Assembly (NCBI GenBank): GCA_037893225.1
Contig: JAZGUH010000116.1
Span: 3,782,001 to 3,846,000, forward strand
Direction of reading: 5' to 3'
DNA length: 64,000 bases
DNA from: Hippasteria phrygiana
Lineage: Eukaryota; Echinodermata; Asteroidea; Valvatida; Goniasteridae
Of this stretch, positions 12,301 to 25,255 are shown piece after piece. The notes under the pieces were generated by a model. That model ran no database searches. It saw nothing but the letters and a program-made list of their open reading frames with translations, and was not told the DNA's origin. A program made the position numbers and the translations under genes. Position 1 is the first letter of the stretch; each line of letters opens with the position of its first letter.

Positions 12301-12717
12301 CTCCCGTTTACTGCATTGTGACTGCTTAACGTTTGCCACATTTTCAGATGAACGCCCCTCCTTTCCCTGTTCATAATTGAATGGGATATTGACCAAATCC
12401 AGTAATTTTCACACGTATGGGTAGCTTAGATATAGCGCAACAATTTCAGACCATCGCCAGCTTCACAGCGTTAGAACTCTTCGAGAAAATTCAAACCTCG
12501 CAACAAATTTCTTCCTGTGAACTCTGTGTGCGTTCTTCCGTTTACTGCATTGTGACTGCTTAACGTTTGCCAAATTTTCAGATGAACGCCTCTCCTTTCC
12601 CTGTTCATAATTGAATGGGATATTGACCAAATCCAGTAATTTTCACACGTATGGGTAGCTTAGATATAGCGCAACAATTTCAGACCATCGCCAGCTTCAC
12701 AGCGTTAGAACTCTTCG
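9345..12717 (+). repeat. 16-monomer duplicated unit, copy B (truncated)
   Basis: This is a copy of about 5729-8978 at offset 3739. The first monomer (9345-9577) is a chimera. Up to TTCAG at about 9410 it matches the monomer at 8643, and from CAACTAAT at about 9468 it matches the monomer at 5606. The copy ends inside monomer 12616, where copy A reads CTTCGGGAA and this one reads CTTCGAAAA at about 12718. The junctions are in phase with the monomer, as expected for unequal exchange between repeats. Confidence 0.85.
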
Positions 12718-14723
12718 AAAAAATTCAAACCTCGCAACTAATTTCTTCCCGTGAACTCTGTTTCCGTTCTCCCGTTTACTGCATTGTGACTGCTTAACGT
12801 TTGCCACATTTTCAGATGAACGCCCCTCCTTTCCCTGTTCATAATTGAATGGGATATTGACCAAATCCAGTAATTTTCACACGTATGGGTAGCTTAGATA
12901 TAGCGCAACAATTTCAGACCATCGCCAGCTTCACAGCGTAAGAAGTCTTCGAGAAAATTCAAACCTCGCAACAAATTTCTTCCCGTGAACTCTGTGTGCG
13001 TACTCCCGTTTACTGCATTGTGGCTGCTTAACGTTTACCAAATTTTCAGATGAACGCCCCTCCTTTCCCTGTTCATAATTGAATGGTATATTGACCAAAT
13101 CCAGTAATGTTTACACTTATGGGTAGCTTAGATCTAGCGCAACAATTTCAGACCATCGCCAGCTTCACAGCGTTAGAACTCTTCGAAAAAATTCAAACCT
13201 CGCAACTAATTTCTTCCCGTGAACTCTGTTTCCGTTCTCCCGTTTACTGCATTGTGACTGCTTAACGTTTGCCACATTTTCAGATGAACGCCCCTCCTTT
13301 CCCTGTTCATAATTGAATGGGATATTGACCAAATCCAGTAATTTTCACACGTATGGGTAGCTTAGATATAGCGCAACAATTTCAGACCATCACCAGCTTC
13401 ACAGCGTTAGAACTCTTCGAGAAAATTCAAACCTCGCAACAAATTTCTTCCTGTGAACTCTGTGTGCGTTCTTCCGTTTTATTGCGTTGTGACCGCTTAA
13501 CGTTTGCCACATTTTCAGATGAACGCCCCTCCTTTCCCTGTTCATAATTGAATGGGATATTGACCAAATCCAGTAATTTTCACACGTATGGGTAGCTTAG
13601 ATATAGCGCAACAATTTCAGACCATCGCCAGCTTCACAGCGTTAGAACTCTTCGAGAAAATTCAAACCTCGCAACAAATTTCTTCCTGTGAACTCTGTGT
13701 GCGTTCTTCCGTTTACTGCATTGTGACTGCTTAACGTTTGCCAAATTTTCAGATGAACGCCTCTCCTTTCCCTGTTCATAATTGAATGGGATATTGACCA
13801 AATCCAGTAATTTTCACACGTATGGGTAGCTTAGATATAGCGCAACAATTTCAGACCATCGCCAGCTTCACAGCGTTAGAACTCTTCGAAAAAATTCAAA
13901 CCTCGCAACTAATTTCTTCCCGTGAACTCTGTTTCCGTTCTCCCGTTTACTGCATTGTGACTGCTTAACGTTTGCCACATTTTCAGATGAACGCCCCTCC
14001 TTTCCCTGTTCATAATTGAATGGGATATTGACCAAATCCAGTAATTTTCACACGTATGGGTAGCTTAGATATAGCGCAACAATTTCAGACCATCGCCAGC
14101 TTCACAGCGTAAGAAGTCTTCGAGAAAATTCAAACCTCGCAACAAATTTCTTCCCGTGAACTCTGTGTGCGTACTCCCGTTTACTGCATTGTGGCTGCTT
14201 AACGTTTACCAAATTTTCAGATGAACGCCCCTCCTTTCCCTGTTCATAATTGAATGGTATATTGACCAAATCCAGTAATGTTTACACTTATGGGTAGCTT
14301 AGATCTAGCGCAACAATTTCAGACCATCGCCAGCTTCACAGCGTTAGAACTCTTCGAAAAAATTCAAACCTCGCAACTAATTTCTTCCCGTGAACTCTGT
14401 TTCCGTTCTCCCGTTTACTGCATTGTGACTGCTTAACGTTTGCCACATTTTCAGATGAACGCCCCTCCTTTCCCTGTTCATAATTGAATGGGATATTGAC
14501 CAAATCCAGTAATTTTCACACGTATGGGTAGCTTAGATATAGCGCAACAATTTCAGACCATCACCAGCTTCACAGCGTTAGAACTCTTCGAGAAAATTCA
14601 AACCTCGCAACAAATTTCTTCCTGTGAACTCTGTGTGCGTTCTTCCGTTTTATTGCGTTGTGACCGCTTAACGTTTGCCACATTTTCAGATGAACGCCCC
14701 TCCTTTCCCTGTTCATAATTGAA
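12382..14723 (+). repeat. 5-monomer higher-order repeat, two copies (1171 bp each)
   Basis: Copies are 12382-13552 and 13553-14723. The monomer order is a CGAGAA type ending AACGCCTCTCC, a CGAAAA type, an AGCGTAAGAAGTC type with GTGCGTACTCC, a TAATGTTTAC / GATCTAG / CGAAAA type, and a 235-bp type with CCGTTTTATTGCG. The shared rare CGTAAG in the third monomer shows that the second copy arose as a whole unit. Confidence 0.9.
13318..13552 (+). repeat. 235-bp monomer variant (first of ten)
   Basis: CCGTTTTATTGCGTTGTGAC replaces CCGTTTACTGCATTGTGAC, a net gain of one base. Other copies start at 14489, 16128, 17767, 25256, 31809, 33682, 36725, 41404 and 43745. It marks one position in the 5-, 7-, 8- and 10-monomer units, so those units probably share ancestry. 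A 234-bp relative at 15192 has the same change plus a one-base deletion. The frameshift creates the recurrent 64-codon open frame here; I do not consider it coding. Confidence 0.92.
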
Positions 14724-16127
14724 TGGGATATTGACCAAATCCAGTAATTTTCACACGTATGGGTAGCTTAGATATAGCGCAACAATTTCAGACCATCGCC
14801 AGCTTCACAGCGTTAGAACTCTTCGAAAAAATTCAAACCTCGCAACTAATTTCTTCCCGTGAACTCTGTTTCCGTTCTCCCGTTTACTGCATTGTGACTG
14901 CTTAACGTTTGCCACATTTTCAGATGAACGCCCCTCCTTTCCCTGTTCATAATTGAATGGGATATTGACCAAATTCAGTAATTTTCACACGTATGGGTAG
15001 CTTAGATATAGCGCAACAATTTCAGACCATCGCCAGCTTCACAGCGTTAGAACTCTTCGAGAAAATTCAAACCTCGCAACAAATTTCTTCCTGTGAACTC
15101 TGTGTGCGTTCTTCCGTTTACTGCATTGTGACTGCTTAACGTTTGCCAAATTTTCAGATGAACGCCTCTCCTTTCGCTGTTCATAATTGAATGGGATATT
15201 TACCAAATCCAGTAATTTTCACACGTATGGGTAGCTTAGATATAGCGCAACAATTTCAGACCATCGCCAGCTTCACAGCGTTAGAACTCTTCGAGAAAAT
15301 TCAAACCTCGCAACAAATTTCTTCCTGTGAACTCTGTGTGCGTTCTTCCGTTTTATTGCGTTGTGACCGCTTAACGTTTGCACATTTTCAGATGAACGCC
15401 CCTCCTTTCCCTGTTCATAATTGAATGGGATATTGACCAAATCCAGTAATTTTCACACGTATGGGTAGCTTAGATATAGCGCAACAATTTCAGACCATCG
15501 CCAGCTTCACAGCGTTAGAACTCTTCGAAAAAATTCAAACCTCGCAACTAATTTCTTCCCGTGAACTCTGTTTCCGTTCTCCCGTTTACTGCATTGTGAC
15601 TGCTTAACGTTTGCCACATTTTCAGATGAACGCCCCTCCTTTCCCTGTTCATAATTGAATGGGATATTGACCAAATCCAGTAATTTTCACACGTATGGGT
15701 AGCTTAGATATAGCGCAACAATTTCAGACCATCGCCAGCTTCACAGCGTTAGAACTCTTCGAGAAAATTCAAACCTCGCAACAAATTTCTTCCTGTGAAC
15801 TCTGTGTGCGTTCTTCCGTTTACTGCATTGTGACTGCTTAACGTTTGCCAAATTTTCAGATGAACGCCTCTCCTTTCGCTGTTCATAATTGAATGGGATA
15901 TTTACCAAATCCAGTAATTTTCACACGTATGGGTAGCTTAGATATAGCGCAACAATTTCAGACCATCGCCAGCTTCACAGCGTTAGAACTCTTCGAGAAA
16001 ATTCAAACCTCGCAACAAATTTCTTCCTGTGAACTCTGTGTGCGTTCTTCCGTTTACTGCATTGTGACTGCTTAACGTTTGCCACATTTTCAGATGAACG
16101 CCCCTCCTTTCCCTGTTCATAATTGAA
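14724..16127 (+). repeat. 3-monomer higher-order repeat, two copies (702 bp each)
   Basis: Copies are 14724-15425 and 15426-16127: a CGAAAA monomer, a CGAGAA monomer ending in CTTTCGCTG, and a monomer with GATATTTACC (G to T at site 10, which removes one stop codon). The third members differ. The one at 15192 has TTTTATTGCG plus a one-base loss in TTTGCACATTTTC and stays 234 bp. The one at 15894 has the ordinary GTTTACTGC. Confidence 0.88.
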
Positions 16128-19100
16128 TGGGATATTGACCAAATCCAGTAATTTTCACACGTATGGGTAGCTTAGATATAGCGCAACAATTTCAGACCAT
16201 CACCAGCTTCACAGCGTTAGAACTCTTCGAGAAAATTCAAACCTCGCAACAAATTTCTTCCTGTGAACTCTGTGTGCGTTCTTCCGTTTTATTGCGTTGT
16301 GACCGCTTAACGTTTGCCACATTTTCAGATGAACGCCCCTCCTTTCCCTGTTCATAATTGAATGGGATATTGACCAAATCCAGTAATTTTCACACGTATG
16401 GGTAGCTTAGATATAGCGCAACAATTTCAGACCATCGCCAGCTTCACAGCGTTAGAACTCTTCGAAAAAATTCAAACCTCGCAACTAATTTCTTCCCGTG
16501 AACTCTGTTTCCGTTCTCCCGTTTACTGCATTGTGACTGCTTAACGTTTGCCACATTTTCAGATGAACGCCCCTCCTTTCCCTGTTCATAATTGAATGGG
16601 ATATTGACCAAATCCAGTAATTTTCACACGTATGGGTAGCTTAGATATAGCGCAACAATTTCAGACCATCGCCAGCTTCACAGCGTTAGAACTCTTCGAG
16701 AAAATTCAAACCTCGCAACAAATTTCTTCCTGTGAACTCTGTGTGCGTTCTTCCGTTTACTGCATTGTGACTGCTTAACGTTTGCCAAATTTTCAGATGA
16801 ACGCCTCTCCTTTCGCTGTTCATAATTGAATGGGATATTTACCAAATCCAGTAATTTTCACACGTATGGGTAGCTTAGATATAGCGCAACAATTTCAGAC
16901 CATCGCCAGCTTCACAGCGTTAGAACTCTTCGAAAAAATTCAAACCTCGCAACTAATTTCTTCCCGTGAACTCTGTTTCCGTTCTCCCGTTTACTGCATT
17001 GTGACTGCTTAACGTTTGCCACATTTTCAGATGAACGCCCCTCCTTTCCCTGTTCATAATTGAATGGGATATTGACCAAATCCAGTAATTTTCACACGTA
17101 TGGGTAGCTTAGATATAGCGCAACAATTTCAGACCATCGCCAGCTTCACAGCGTTAGAAGTCTTCGAGAAAATTCAAACCTCGCAACAAATTTCTTCCCG
17201 TGAACTCTGTGTGCGTACTCCCGTTTACTGCATTGTGGCTGCTTAACGTTTACCAAATTTTCAGATGAACGCCCCTCCTTTCCCTGTTCATAATTGAATG
17301 GTATATTGACCAAATCCAGTAATGTTTACACTTATGGGTAGCTTAGATCTAGCGCAACAATTTCAGACCATCGCCAGCTTCACAGCGTTAGAACTCTTCG
17401 AAAAAATTCAAACCTCGCAACTAATTTCTTCCCGTGAACTCTGTTTCCGTTCTCCCGTTTACTGCATTGTGACTGCTTAACGTTTGCCACATTTTCAGAT
17501 GAACGCCCCTCCTTTCCCTGTTCATAATTGAATGGGATATTGACCAAATCCAGTAATTTCCACACGTATGGGTAGCTTAGATATAGCGCAACAATTTCAG
17601 ACCATCGCCAGCTTCACAGCGTTAGAACTCTTCGAGAAAATTCAAACCTCGCAACAAATTTCTTCCTGTGAACTCTGTGTGCGTTCTTCCGTTTACTGCA
17701 TTGTGACTGCTTAACGTTTGCCACATTTTCAGATGAACGCCCCTCCTTTCCCTGTTCATAATTGAATGGGATATTGACCAAATCCAGTAATTTTCACACG
17801 TATGGGTAGCTTAGATATAGCGCAACAATTTCAGACCATCACCAGCTTCACAGCGTTAGAACTCTTCGAGAAAATTCAAACCTCGCAACAAATTTCTTCC
17901 TGTGAACTCTGTGTGCGTTCTTCCGTTTTATTGCGTTGTGACCGCTTAACGTTTGCCACATTTTCAGATGAACGCCCCTCCTTTCCCTGTTCATAATTGA
18001 ATGGGATATTGACCAAATCCAGTAATTTTCACACGTATGGGTAGCTTAGATATAGCGCAACAATTTCAGACCATCGCCAGCTTCACAGCGTTAGAACTCT
18101 TCGAAAAAATTCAAACCTCGCAACTAATTTCTTCCCGTGAACTCTGTTTCCGTTCTCCCGTTTACTGCATTGTGACTGCTTAACGTTTGCCACATTTTCA
18201 GATGAACGCCCCTCCTTTCCCTGTTCATAATTGAATGGGATATTGACCAAATCCAGTAATTTTCACACGTATGGGTAGCTTAGATATAGCGCAACAATTT
18301 CAGACCATCGCCAGCTTCACAGCGTTAGAACTCTTCGAGAAAATTCAAACCTCGCAACAAATTTCTTCCTGTGAACTCTGTGTGCGTTCTTCCGTTTACT
18401 GCATTGTGACTGCTTAACGTTTGCCAAATTTTCAGATGAACGCCTCTCCTTTCGCTGTTCATAATTGAATGGGATATTTACCAAATCCAGTAATTTTCAC
18501 ACGTATGGGTAGCTTAGATATAGCGCAACAATTTCAGACCATCGCCAGCTTCACAGCGTTAGAACTCTTCGAAAAAATTCAAACCTCGCAACTAATTTCT
18601 TCCCGTGAACTCTGTTTCCGTTCTCCCGTTTACTGCATTGTGACTGCTTAACGTTTGCCACATTTTCAGATGAACGCCCCTCCTTTCCCTGTTCATAATT
18701 GAATGGGATATTGACCAAATCCAGTAATTTTCACACGTATGGGTAGCTTAGATATAGCGCAACAATTTCAGACCATCGCCAGCTTCACAGCGTTAGAAGT
18801 CTTCGAGAAAATTCAAACCTCGCAACAAATTTCTTCCCGTGAACTCTGTGTGCGTACTCCCGTTTACTGCATTGTGGCTGCTTAACGTTTACCAAATTTT
18901 CAGATGAACGCCCCTCCTTTCCCTGTTCATAATTGAATGGTATATTGACCAAATCCAGTAATGTTTACACTTATGGGTAGCTTAGATCTAGCGCAACAAT
19001 TTCAGACCATCGCCAGCTTCACAGCGTTAGAACTCTTCGAAAAAATTCAAACCTCGCAACTAATTTCTTCCCGTGAACTCTGTTTCCGTTCTCCCGTTTA

Positions 19101-19405
19101 CTGCATTGTGACTGCTTAACGTTTGCCACATTTTCAGATGAACGCCCCTCCTTTCCCTGTTCATAATTGAATGGGATATTGACCAAATCCAGTAATTTCC
19201 ACACGTATGGGTAGCTTAGATATAGCGCAACAATTTCAGACCATCGCCAGCTTCACAGCGTTAGAACTCTTCGAGAAAATTCAAACCTCGCAACAAATTT
19301 CTTCCTGTGAACTCTGTGTGCGTTCTTCCGTTTACTGCATTGTGACTGCTTAACGTTTGCCACATTTTCAGATGAACGCCCCTCCTTTCCCTGTTCATAA
19401 TTGAA
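16128..19405 (+). repeat. 7-monomer higher-order repeat, two copies (1639 bp each)
   Basis: Copies are 16128-17766 and 17767-19405. The order is a 235-bp CATCACC / TTTTATTGCG monomer, CGAAAA, CGAGAA ending CTTTCGCTG, GATATTTACC with CGAAAA, GAAGTC with GTGCGTACTCC and GTTTACC, TAATGTTTAC, and TAATTTCCAC. I saw no difference between the two copies by eye. A third, slightly diverged copy lies at 25256-26894. Confidence 0.9.
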
Positions 19406-19873
19406 TGGGATATTGACCAAATCCAGTAATTTTCACACGTATGGGTAGCTTAGATATAGCGCAACAATTTCAGACCATCGCCAGCTTCACAGCGTTAGAA
19501 CTCTTCGAGAAAATTCAAACCTCGCAACAAATTTCTTCCTGTGAACTCTGTGTGCGTTCTTCCGTTTACTGCATTGTGACTGCTTAACGTTTGCCAAATT
19601 TTCAGATGAACGCCTCTCCTTTCCCTGTTCATAATTGAATGGGATATTGACCAAATCCAGTAATTTTCACACTTATGGGTAGCTTAGATATAGCGCAACA
19701 ATTTCAGACCATCGCCAGCTTCACAGCGTTAGAACTCTTCGAAAAAATTCAAACCTCGCAACTAATTTCTTCCCGTGAACTCTGTTTCCGTTCTCCCGTT
19801 TACTGCATTGTGACTGCTTAACGTTTGCCACATTTTCAGATGAACGCCCCTCCTTTCCCTGTTCATAATTGAA
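19406..19873 (+). repeat. Two linking monomers
   Basis: A CGAGAA monomer ending AACGCCTCTCC (19406) is followed by a CGAAAA monomer with CACTTATGGG combined with GATATAG (19640). The same pair recurs at 26895 and 27129 as part of the larger 17767-21043 / 25256-28532 duplication. Confidence 0.85.
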
Positions 19874-22800
19874 TGGGATATTGACCAAATCCAGTAATTT
19901 TCACACGTATGGGTAGCTTAGATATAGCGCAACAATTTCAGACCATCGCCAGCTTCACAGCGTTAGAAGTCTTCGAGAAAATTCAAACCTCGCAACAAAT
20001 TTCTTCCCGTGAACTCTGTGTGCGTACTCCCGTTTACTGCATTGTGGCTGCTTAACGTTTACCAAATTTTCAGATGAACGCCCCTCCTTTCCCTGTTCAT
20101 AATTGAATGGTATATTGACCAAATCCAGTAATGTTTACACTTATGGGTAGCTTAGATCTAGCGCAACAATTTCAGACCATCGCCAGCTTCACAGCGTTAG
20201 AACTCTTCGAAAAAATTCAAACCTCGCAACTAATTTCTTCCCGTGAACTCTGTTTCCGTTCTCCCGTTTACTGCATTGTGACTGCTTAACGTTTGCCACA
20301 TTTTCAGATGAACGCCTCTCCTTTCCCTGTTCATAATTGAATGGGATATTGACCAAATCCAGTAATTTTCACACGTATGGGTAGCTTAGATATAGCGCAA
20401 CAATTTCAGACCATCGCCAGCTTCACAGCGTTAGAACTCTTCGAAAAAATTCAAACCTCGCAACTAATTTCTTCCCGTGAACTCTGTTTCCGTTCTCCCG
20501 TTTACTGCATTGTGACTGCTTAACGTTTGCCACATTTTCAGATGAACGCCCCTCCTTTCCCTGTTCATAATTGAATGGGATATTGACCAAATCCAGTAAT
20601 TTTCACACGTATGGGTAGCTTAGATATAGCGCAACAATTTCAGACCATCGCCAGCTTCACAGCGTTAGAAGTCTTCGAGAAAATTCAAACCTCGCAACAA
20701 ATTTCTTCCCGTGAACTCTGTGTGCGTACTCCCGTTTACTGCATTGTGGCTGCTTAACGTTTACCAAATTTTCAGATGAACGCCCCTCCTTTCCCTGTTC
20801 ATAATTGAATGGTATATTGACCAAATCCAGTAATGTTTACACTTATGGGTAGCTTAGATCTAGCGCAACAATTTCAGACCATCGCCAGCTTCACAGCGTT
20901 AGAACTCTTCGAAAAAATTCAAACCTCGCAACTAATTTCTTCCCGTGAACTCTGTTTCCGTTCTCCCGTTTACTGCATTGTGACTGCTTAACGTTTGCCA
21001 CATTTTCAGATGAACGCCCCTCCTTTCCCTGTTCATAATTGAATGGGATATTGACCAAATCCAGTAATTTTCACACGTATGGGTAGCTTAGATATAGCGC
21101 AACAATTTCAGACCATCGCCAGCTTCACAGCGTTAGAAGTCTTCGAGAAAATTCAAACCTCGCAACAAATTTCTTCCCGTGAACTCTGTGTGCGTACTCC
21201 CGTTTACTGCATTGTGGCTGCTTAACGTTTACCAAATTTTCAGATGAACGCCCCTCCTTTCCCTGTTCATAATTGAATGGTATATTGACCAAATCCAGTA
21301 ATGTTTACACTTATGGGTAGCTTAGATCTAGCGCAACAATTTCAGACCATCGCCAGCTTCACAGCGTTAGAACTCTTCGAAAAAATTCAAACCTCGCAAC
21401 TAATTTCTTCCCGTGAACTCTGTTTCCGTTCTCCCGTTTACTGCATTGTGACTGCTTAACGTTTGCCACATTTTCAGATGAACGCCTCTCCTTTCCCTGT
21501 TCATAATTGAATGGGATATTGACCAAATCCAGTAATTTTCACACGTATGGGTAGCTTAGATATAGCGCAACAATTTCAGACCATCGCCAGCTTCACAGCG
21601 TTAGAACTCTTCGAAAAAATTCAAACCTCGCAACTAATTTCTTCCCGTGAACTCTGTTTCCGTTCTCCCGTTTACTGCATTGTGACTGCTTAACGTTTGC
21701 CACATTTTCAGATGAACGCCCCTCCTTTCCCTGTTCATAATTGAATGGGATATTGACCAAATCCAGTAATTTTCACACGTATGGGTAGCTTAGATATAGC
21801 GCAACAATTTCAGACCATCGCCAGCTTCACAGCGTTAGAAGTCTTCGAGAAAATTCAAACCTCGCAACAAATTTCTTCCCGTGAACTCTGTGTGCGTACT
21901 CCCGTTTACTGCATTGTGGCTGCTTAACGTTTGCCACATTTTCAGATGAACGCCCCTCCTTTCCCTGTTCATAATTGAATGGGATATTGACCAAATCCAG
22001 TAATTTTCACACGTATGGGTAGCTTAGATATAGCGCAACAATTTCAGACCATCGCCAGCTTCACAGCGTTAGAAGTCTTCGAGAAAATTCAAACCTCGCA
22101 ACAAATTTCTTCCCGTGAACTCTGTGTGCGTACTCCCGTTTACTGCATTGTGGCTGCTTAACGTTTACCAAATTTTCAGATGAACGCCCCTCCTTTCCCT
22201 GTTCATAATTGAATGGTATATTGACCAAATCCAGTAATGTTTACACTTATGGGTAGCTTAGATCTAGCGCAACAATTTCAGACCATCGCCAGCTTCACAG
22301 CGTTAGAACTCTTCGAAAAAATTCAAACCTCGCAACTAATTTCTTCCCGTGAACTCTGTTTCCGTTCTCCCGTTTACTGCATTGTGACTGCTTAACGTTT
22401 GCCACATTTTCAGATGAACGCCCCTCCTTTCCCTGTTCATAATTGAATGGGATATTGACCAAATCCAGTAATTTTCACACGTATGGGTAGCTTAGATATA
22501 GCGCAACAATTTCAGACCATCGCCAGCTTCACAGCGTTAGAAGTCTTCGAGAAAATTCAAACCTCGCAACAAATTTCTTCCCGTGAACTCTGTGTGCGTA
22601 CTCCCGTTTACTGCATTGTGGCTGCTTAACGTTTACCAAATTTTCAGATGAACGCCCCTCCTTTCCCTGTTCATAATTGAATGGTATATTGACCAAATCC
22701 AGTAATGTTTACACTTATGGGTAGCTTAGATCTAGCGCAACAATTTCAGACCATCGCCAGCTTCACAGCGTTAGAACTCTTCGAAAAAATTCAAACCTCG

Positions 22801-23617
22801 CAACTAATTTCTTCCCGTGAACTCTGTTTCCGTTCTCCCGTTTACTGCATTGTGACTGCTTAACGTTTGCCACATTTTCAGATGAACGCCTCTCCTTTCC
22901 CTGTTCATAATTGAATGGGATATTGACCAAATCCAGTAATTTTCACACGTATGGGTAGCTTAGATATAGCGCAACAATTTCAGACCATCGCCAGCTTCAC
23001 AGCGTTAGAACTCTTCGAAAAAATTCAAACCTCGCAACTAATTTCTTCCCGTGAACTCTGTTTCCGTTCTCCCGTTTACTGCATTGTGACTGCTTAACGT
23101 TTGCCACATTTTCAGATGAACGCCCCTCCTTTCCCTGTTCATAATTGAATGGGATATTGACCAAATCCAGTAATTTTCACACGTATGGGTAGCTTAGATA
23201 TAGCGCAACAATTTCAGACCATCGCCAGCTTCACAGCGTTAGAAGTCTTCGAGAAAATTCAAACCTCGCAACAAATTTCTTCCCGTGAACTCTGTGTGCG
23301 TACTCCCGTTTACTGCATTGTGGCTGCTTAACGTTTACCAAATTTTCAGATGAACGCCCCTCCTTTCCCTGTTCATAATTGAATGGTATATTGACCAAAT
23401 CCAGTAATGTTTACACTTATGGGTAGCTTAGATCTAGCGCAACAATTTCAGACCATCGCCAGCTTCACAGCGTTAGAACTCTTCGAAAAAATTCAAACCT
23501 CGCAACTAATTTCTTCCCGTGAACTCTGTTTCCGTTCTCCCGTTTACTGCATTGTGACTGCTTAACGTTTGCCACATTTTCAGATGAACGCCCCTCCTTT
23601 CCCTGTTCATAATTGAA
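19874..23617 (+). repeat. 5-monomer higher-order repeat, three copies, middle one expanded to 6
   Basis: Copies are 19874-21043 (1170 bp), 21044-22447 (1404 bp) and 22448-23617 (1170 bp). The basic order is GAAGTC type, TAATGTTTAC type ending CTCTCC, CGAAAA type, GAAGTC type, TAATGTTTAC type ending CCCCTCC. The middle copy has an extra GAAGTC monomer: 21746-21979 and 21980-22213 stand side by side. The first of these has TTTGCCACAT after GTGGCTG where its relatives have TTTACCAAAT, so it is a hybrid. Confidence 0.88.
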
Positions 23618-25255
23618 TGGGATATTGACCAAATCCAGTAATTTCCACACGTATGGGTAGCTTAGATATAGCGCAACAATTTCAGACCATCGCCAGCTTC
23701 ACAGCGTTAGAACTCTTCGAGAAAATTCAAACCTCGCAACAAATTTCTTCCTGTGAACTCTGTGTGCGTTCTTCCGTTTACTGCATTGTGACTGCTTAAC
23801 GTTTGCCACATTTTCAGATGAACGCCCCTCCTTTCCCTGTTCATAATTGAATGGGATATTGACCAAATCCAGTAATTTTCACACGTATGGGTAGCTTAGA
23901 TATAGCGCAACAATTTCAGACCATCGCCAGCTTCACAGCGTTAGAACTCTTCGAGAAAATTCAAACCTCGCAACAAATTTCTTCCCGTGAACTCTGTGTG
24001 CGTTCTTCCGTTTACTGCATTGTGACTGCTTAACGTTTGCCAAATTTTCAGATGAACGCCTCTCCTTTCCCTGTTCATAATTGAATGGGATATTGACCAA
24101 ATCCAGTAATTTTCACACGTATGGGTAGCTTAGATATAGCGCAACAATTTCAGACCATCGCCAGCTTCACAGCGTTAGAACTCTTCGAAAAAATTCAAAC
24201 CTCGCAACTAATTTCTTCCCGTGAACTCTGTTTCCGTTCTCCCGTTTACTGCATTGTGACTGCTTAACGTTTGCCACATTTTCAGATGAACGCCCCTCCT
24301 TTCCCTGTTCATAATTGAATGGGATATTGACCAAATCCAGTAATTTTCACACGTATGGGTAGCTTAGATATAGCGCAACAATTTCAGACCATCGCCAGCT
24401 TCACAGCGTTAGAACTCTTCGAAAAAATTCAAACCTCGCAACTAATTTCTTCCCGTGAACTCTGTTTCCGTTCTCCCGTTTACTGCATTGTGACTGCTTA
24501 ACGTTTGCCACATTTTCAGATGAACGCCCCTCCTTTCCCTGTTCATAATTGAATGGGATATTGACCAAATCCAGTAATTTTCACACGTATGGGTAGCTTA
24601 GATATAGCGCAACAATTTCAGACCATCGCCAGCTTCACAGCGTTAGAAGTCTTCGAGAAAATTCAAACCTCGCAACAAATTTCTTCCCGTGAACTCTGTG
24701 TGCGTACTCCCGTTTACTGCATTGTGGCTGCTTAACGTTTACCAAATTTTCAGATGAACGCCCCTCCTTTCCCTGTTCATAATTGAATGGTATATTGACC
24801 AAATCCAGTAATGTTTACACTGATGGGTAGCTTAGATCTAGCGCAACAATTTCAGACCATCGCCAGCTTCACAGCGTTAGAACTCTTCGAAAAAATTCAA
24901 ACCTCGCAACTAATTTCTTCCTGTGAACTCTGTTTCCGTTCTCCCGTTTACTGCATTGTGACTGCTTAACGTTTGCCACATTTTCAGATGAACGCCCCTC
25001 CTTTCCCTGTTCATAATTGAATGGGATATTGACCAAATCCAGTAATTTCCACACGTATGGGTAGCTTAGATATAGCGCAACAATTTCAGACCATCGCCAG
25101 CTTCACAGCGTTAGAACTCTTCGAGAAAATTCAAACCTCGCAACAAATTTCTTCCTGTGAACTCTGTGTGCGTTCTTCCGTTTACTGCATTGTGACTGCT
25201 TAACGTTTGCCACATTTTCAGATGAACGCCCCTCCTTTCCCTGTTCATAATTGAA
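23618..25255 (+). repeat. Seven-monomer transitional block
   Basis: Monomers start at 23618 (TAATTTCCAC), 23852 (CGAGAA with CCCGTG), 24086 and 24320 (two adjacent CGAAAA types), 24554 (GAAGTC), 24788 (TAATGTTTAC with the unusual CACTGATGGG and CCTGTG) and 25022 (TAATTTCCAC). The last three match the order at 17065-17766, so the large duplication at 25256 may really begin near 24.5 kb. Confidence 0.8.

Noticed and set aside
13353..13547. Recurrent open frames of 60-65 codons on + strand starting at ATGGGTAGC (MGSLDIAQQF...), also at 230, 14524, 16163, 50331 and others
   Set aside because: They recur only because the DNA repeats. The usual frame has three stop codons per 234 bp, the open versions depend on single indels (235- or 238-bp monomers), and substitutions do not respect codon positions. 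They are not genes.
17380..17565. Recurrent minus-strand open frames of about 61 codons (MWKLLDLVNIP..., MLILLDLVNIP...)
   Set aside because: Same reasoning: each lies within one monomer or across a monomer joint, starts depend on variable sites around CAGTAATTTCCAC, and there is no flanking gene structure.
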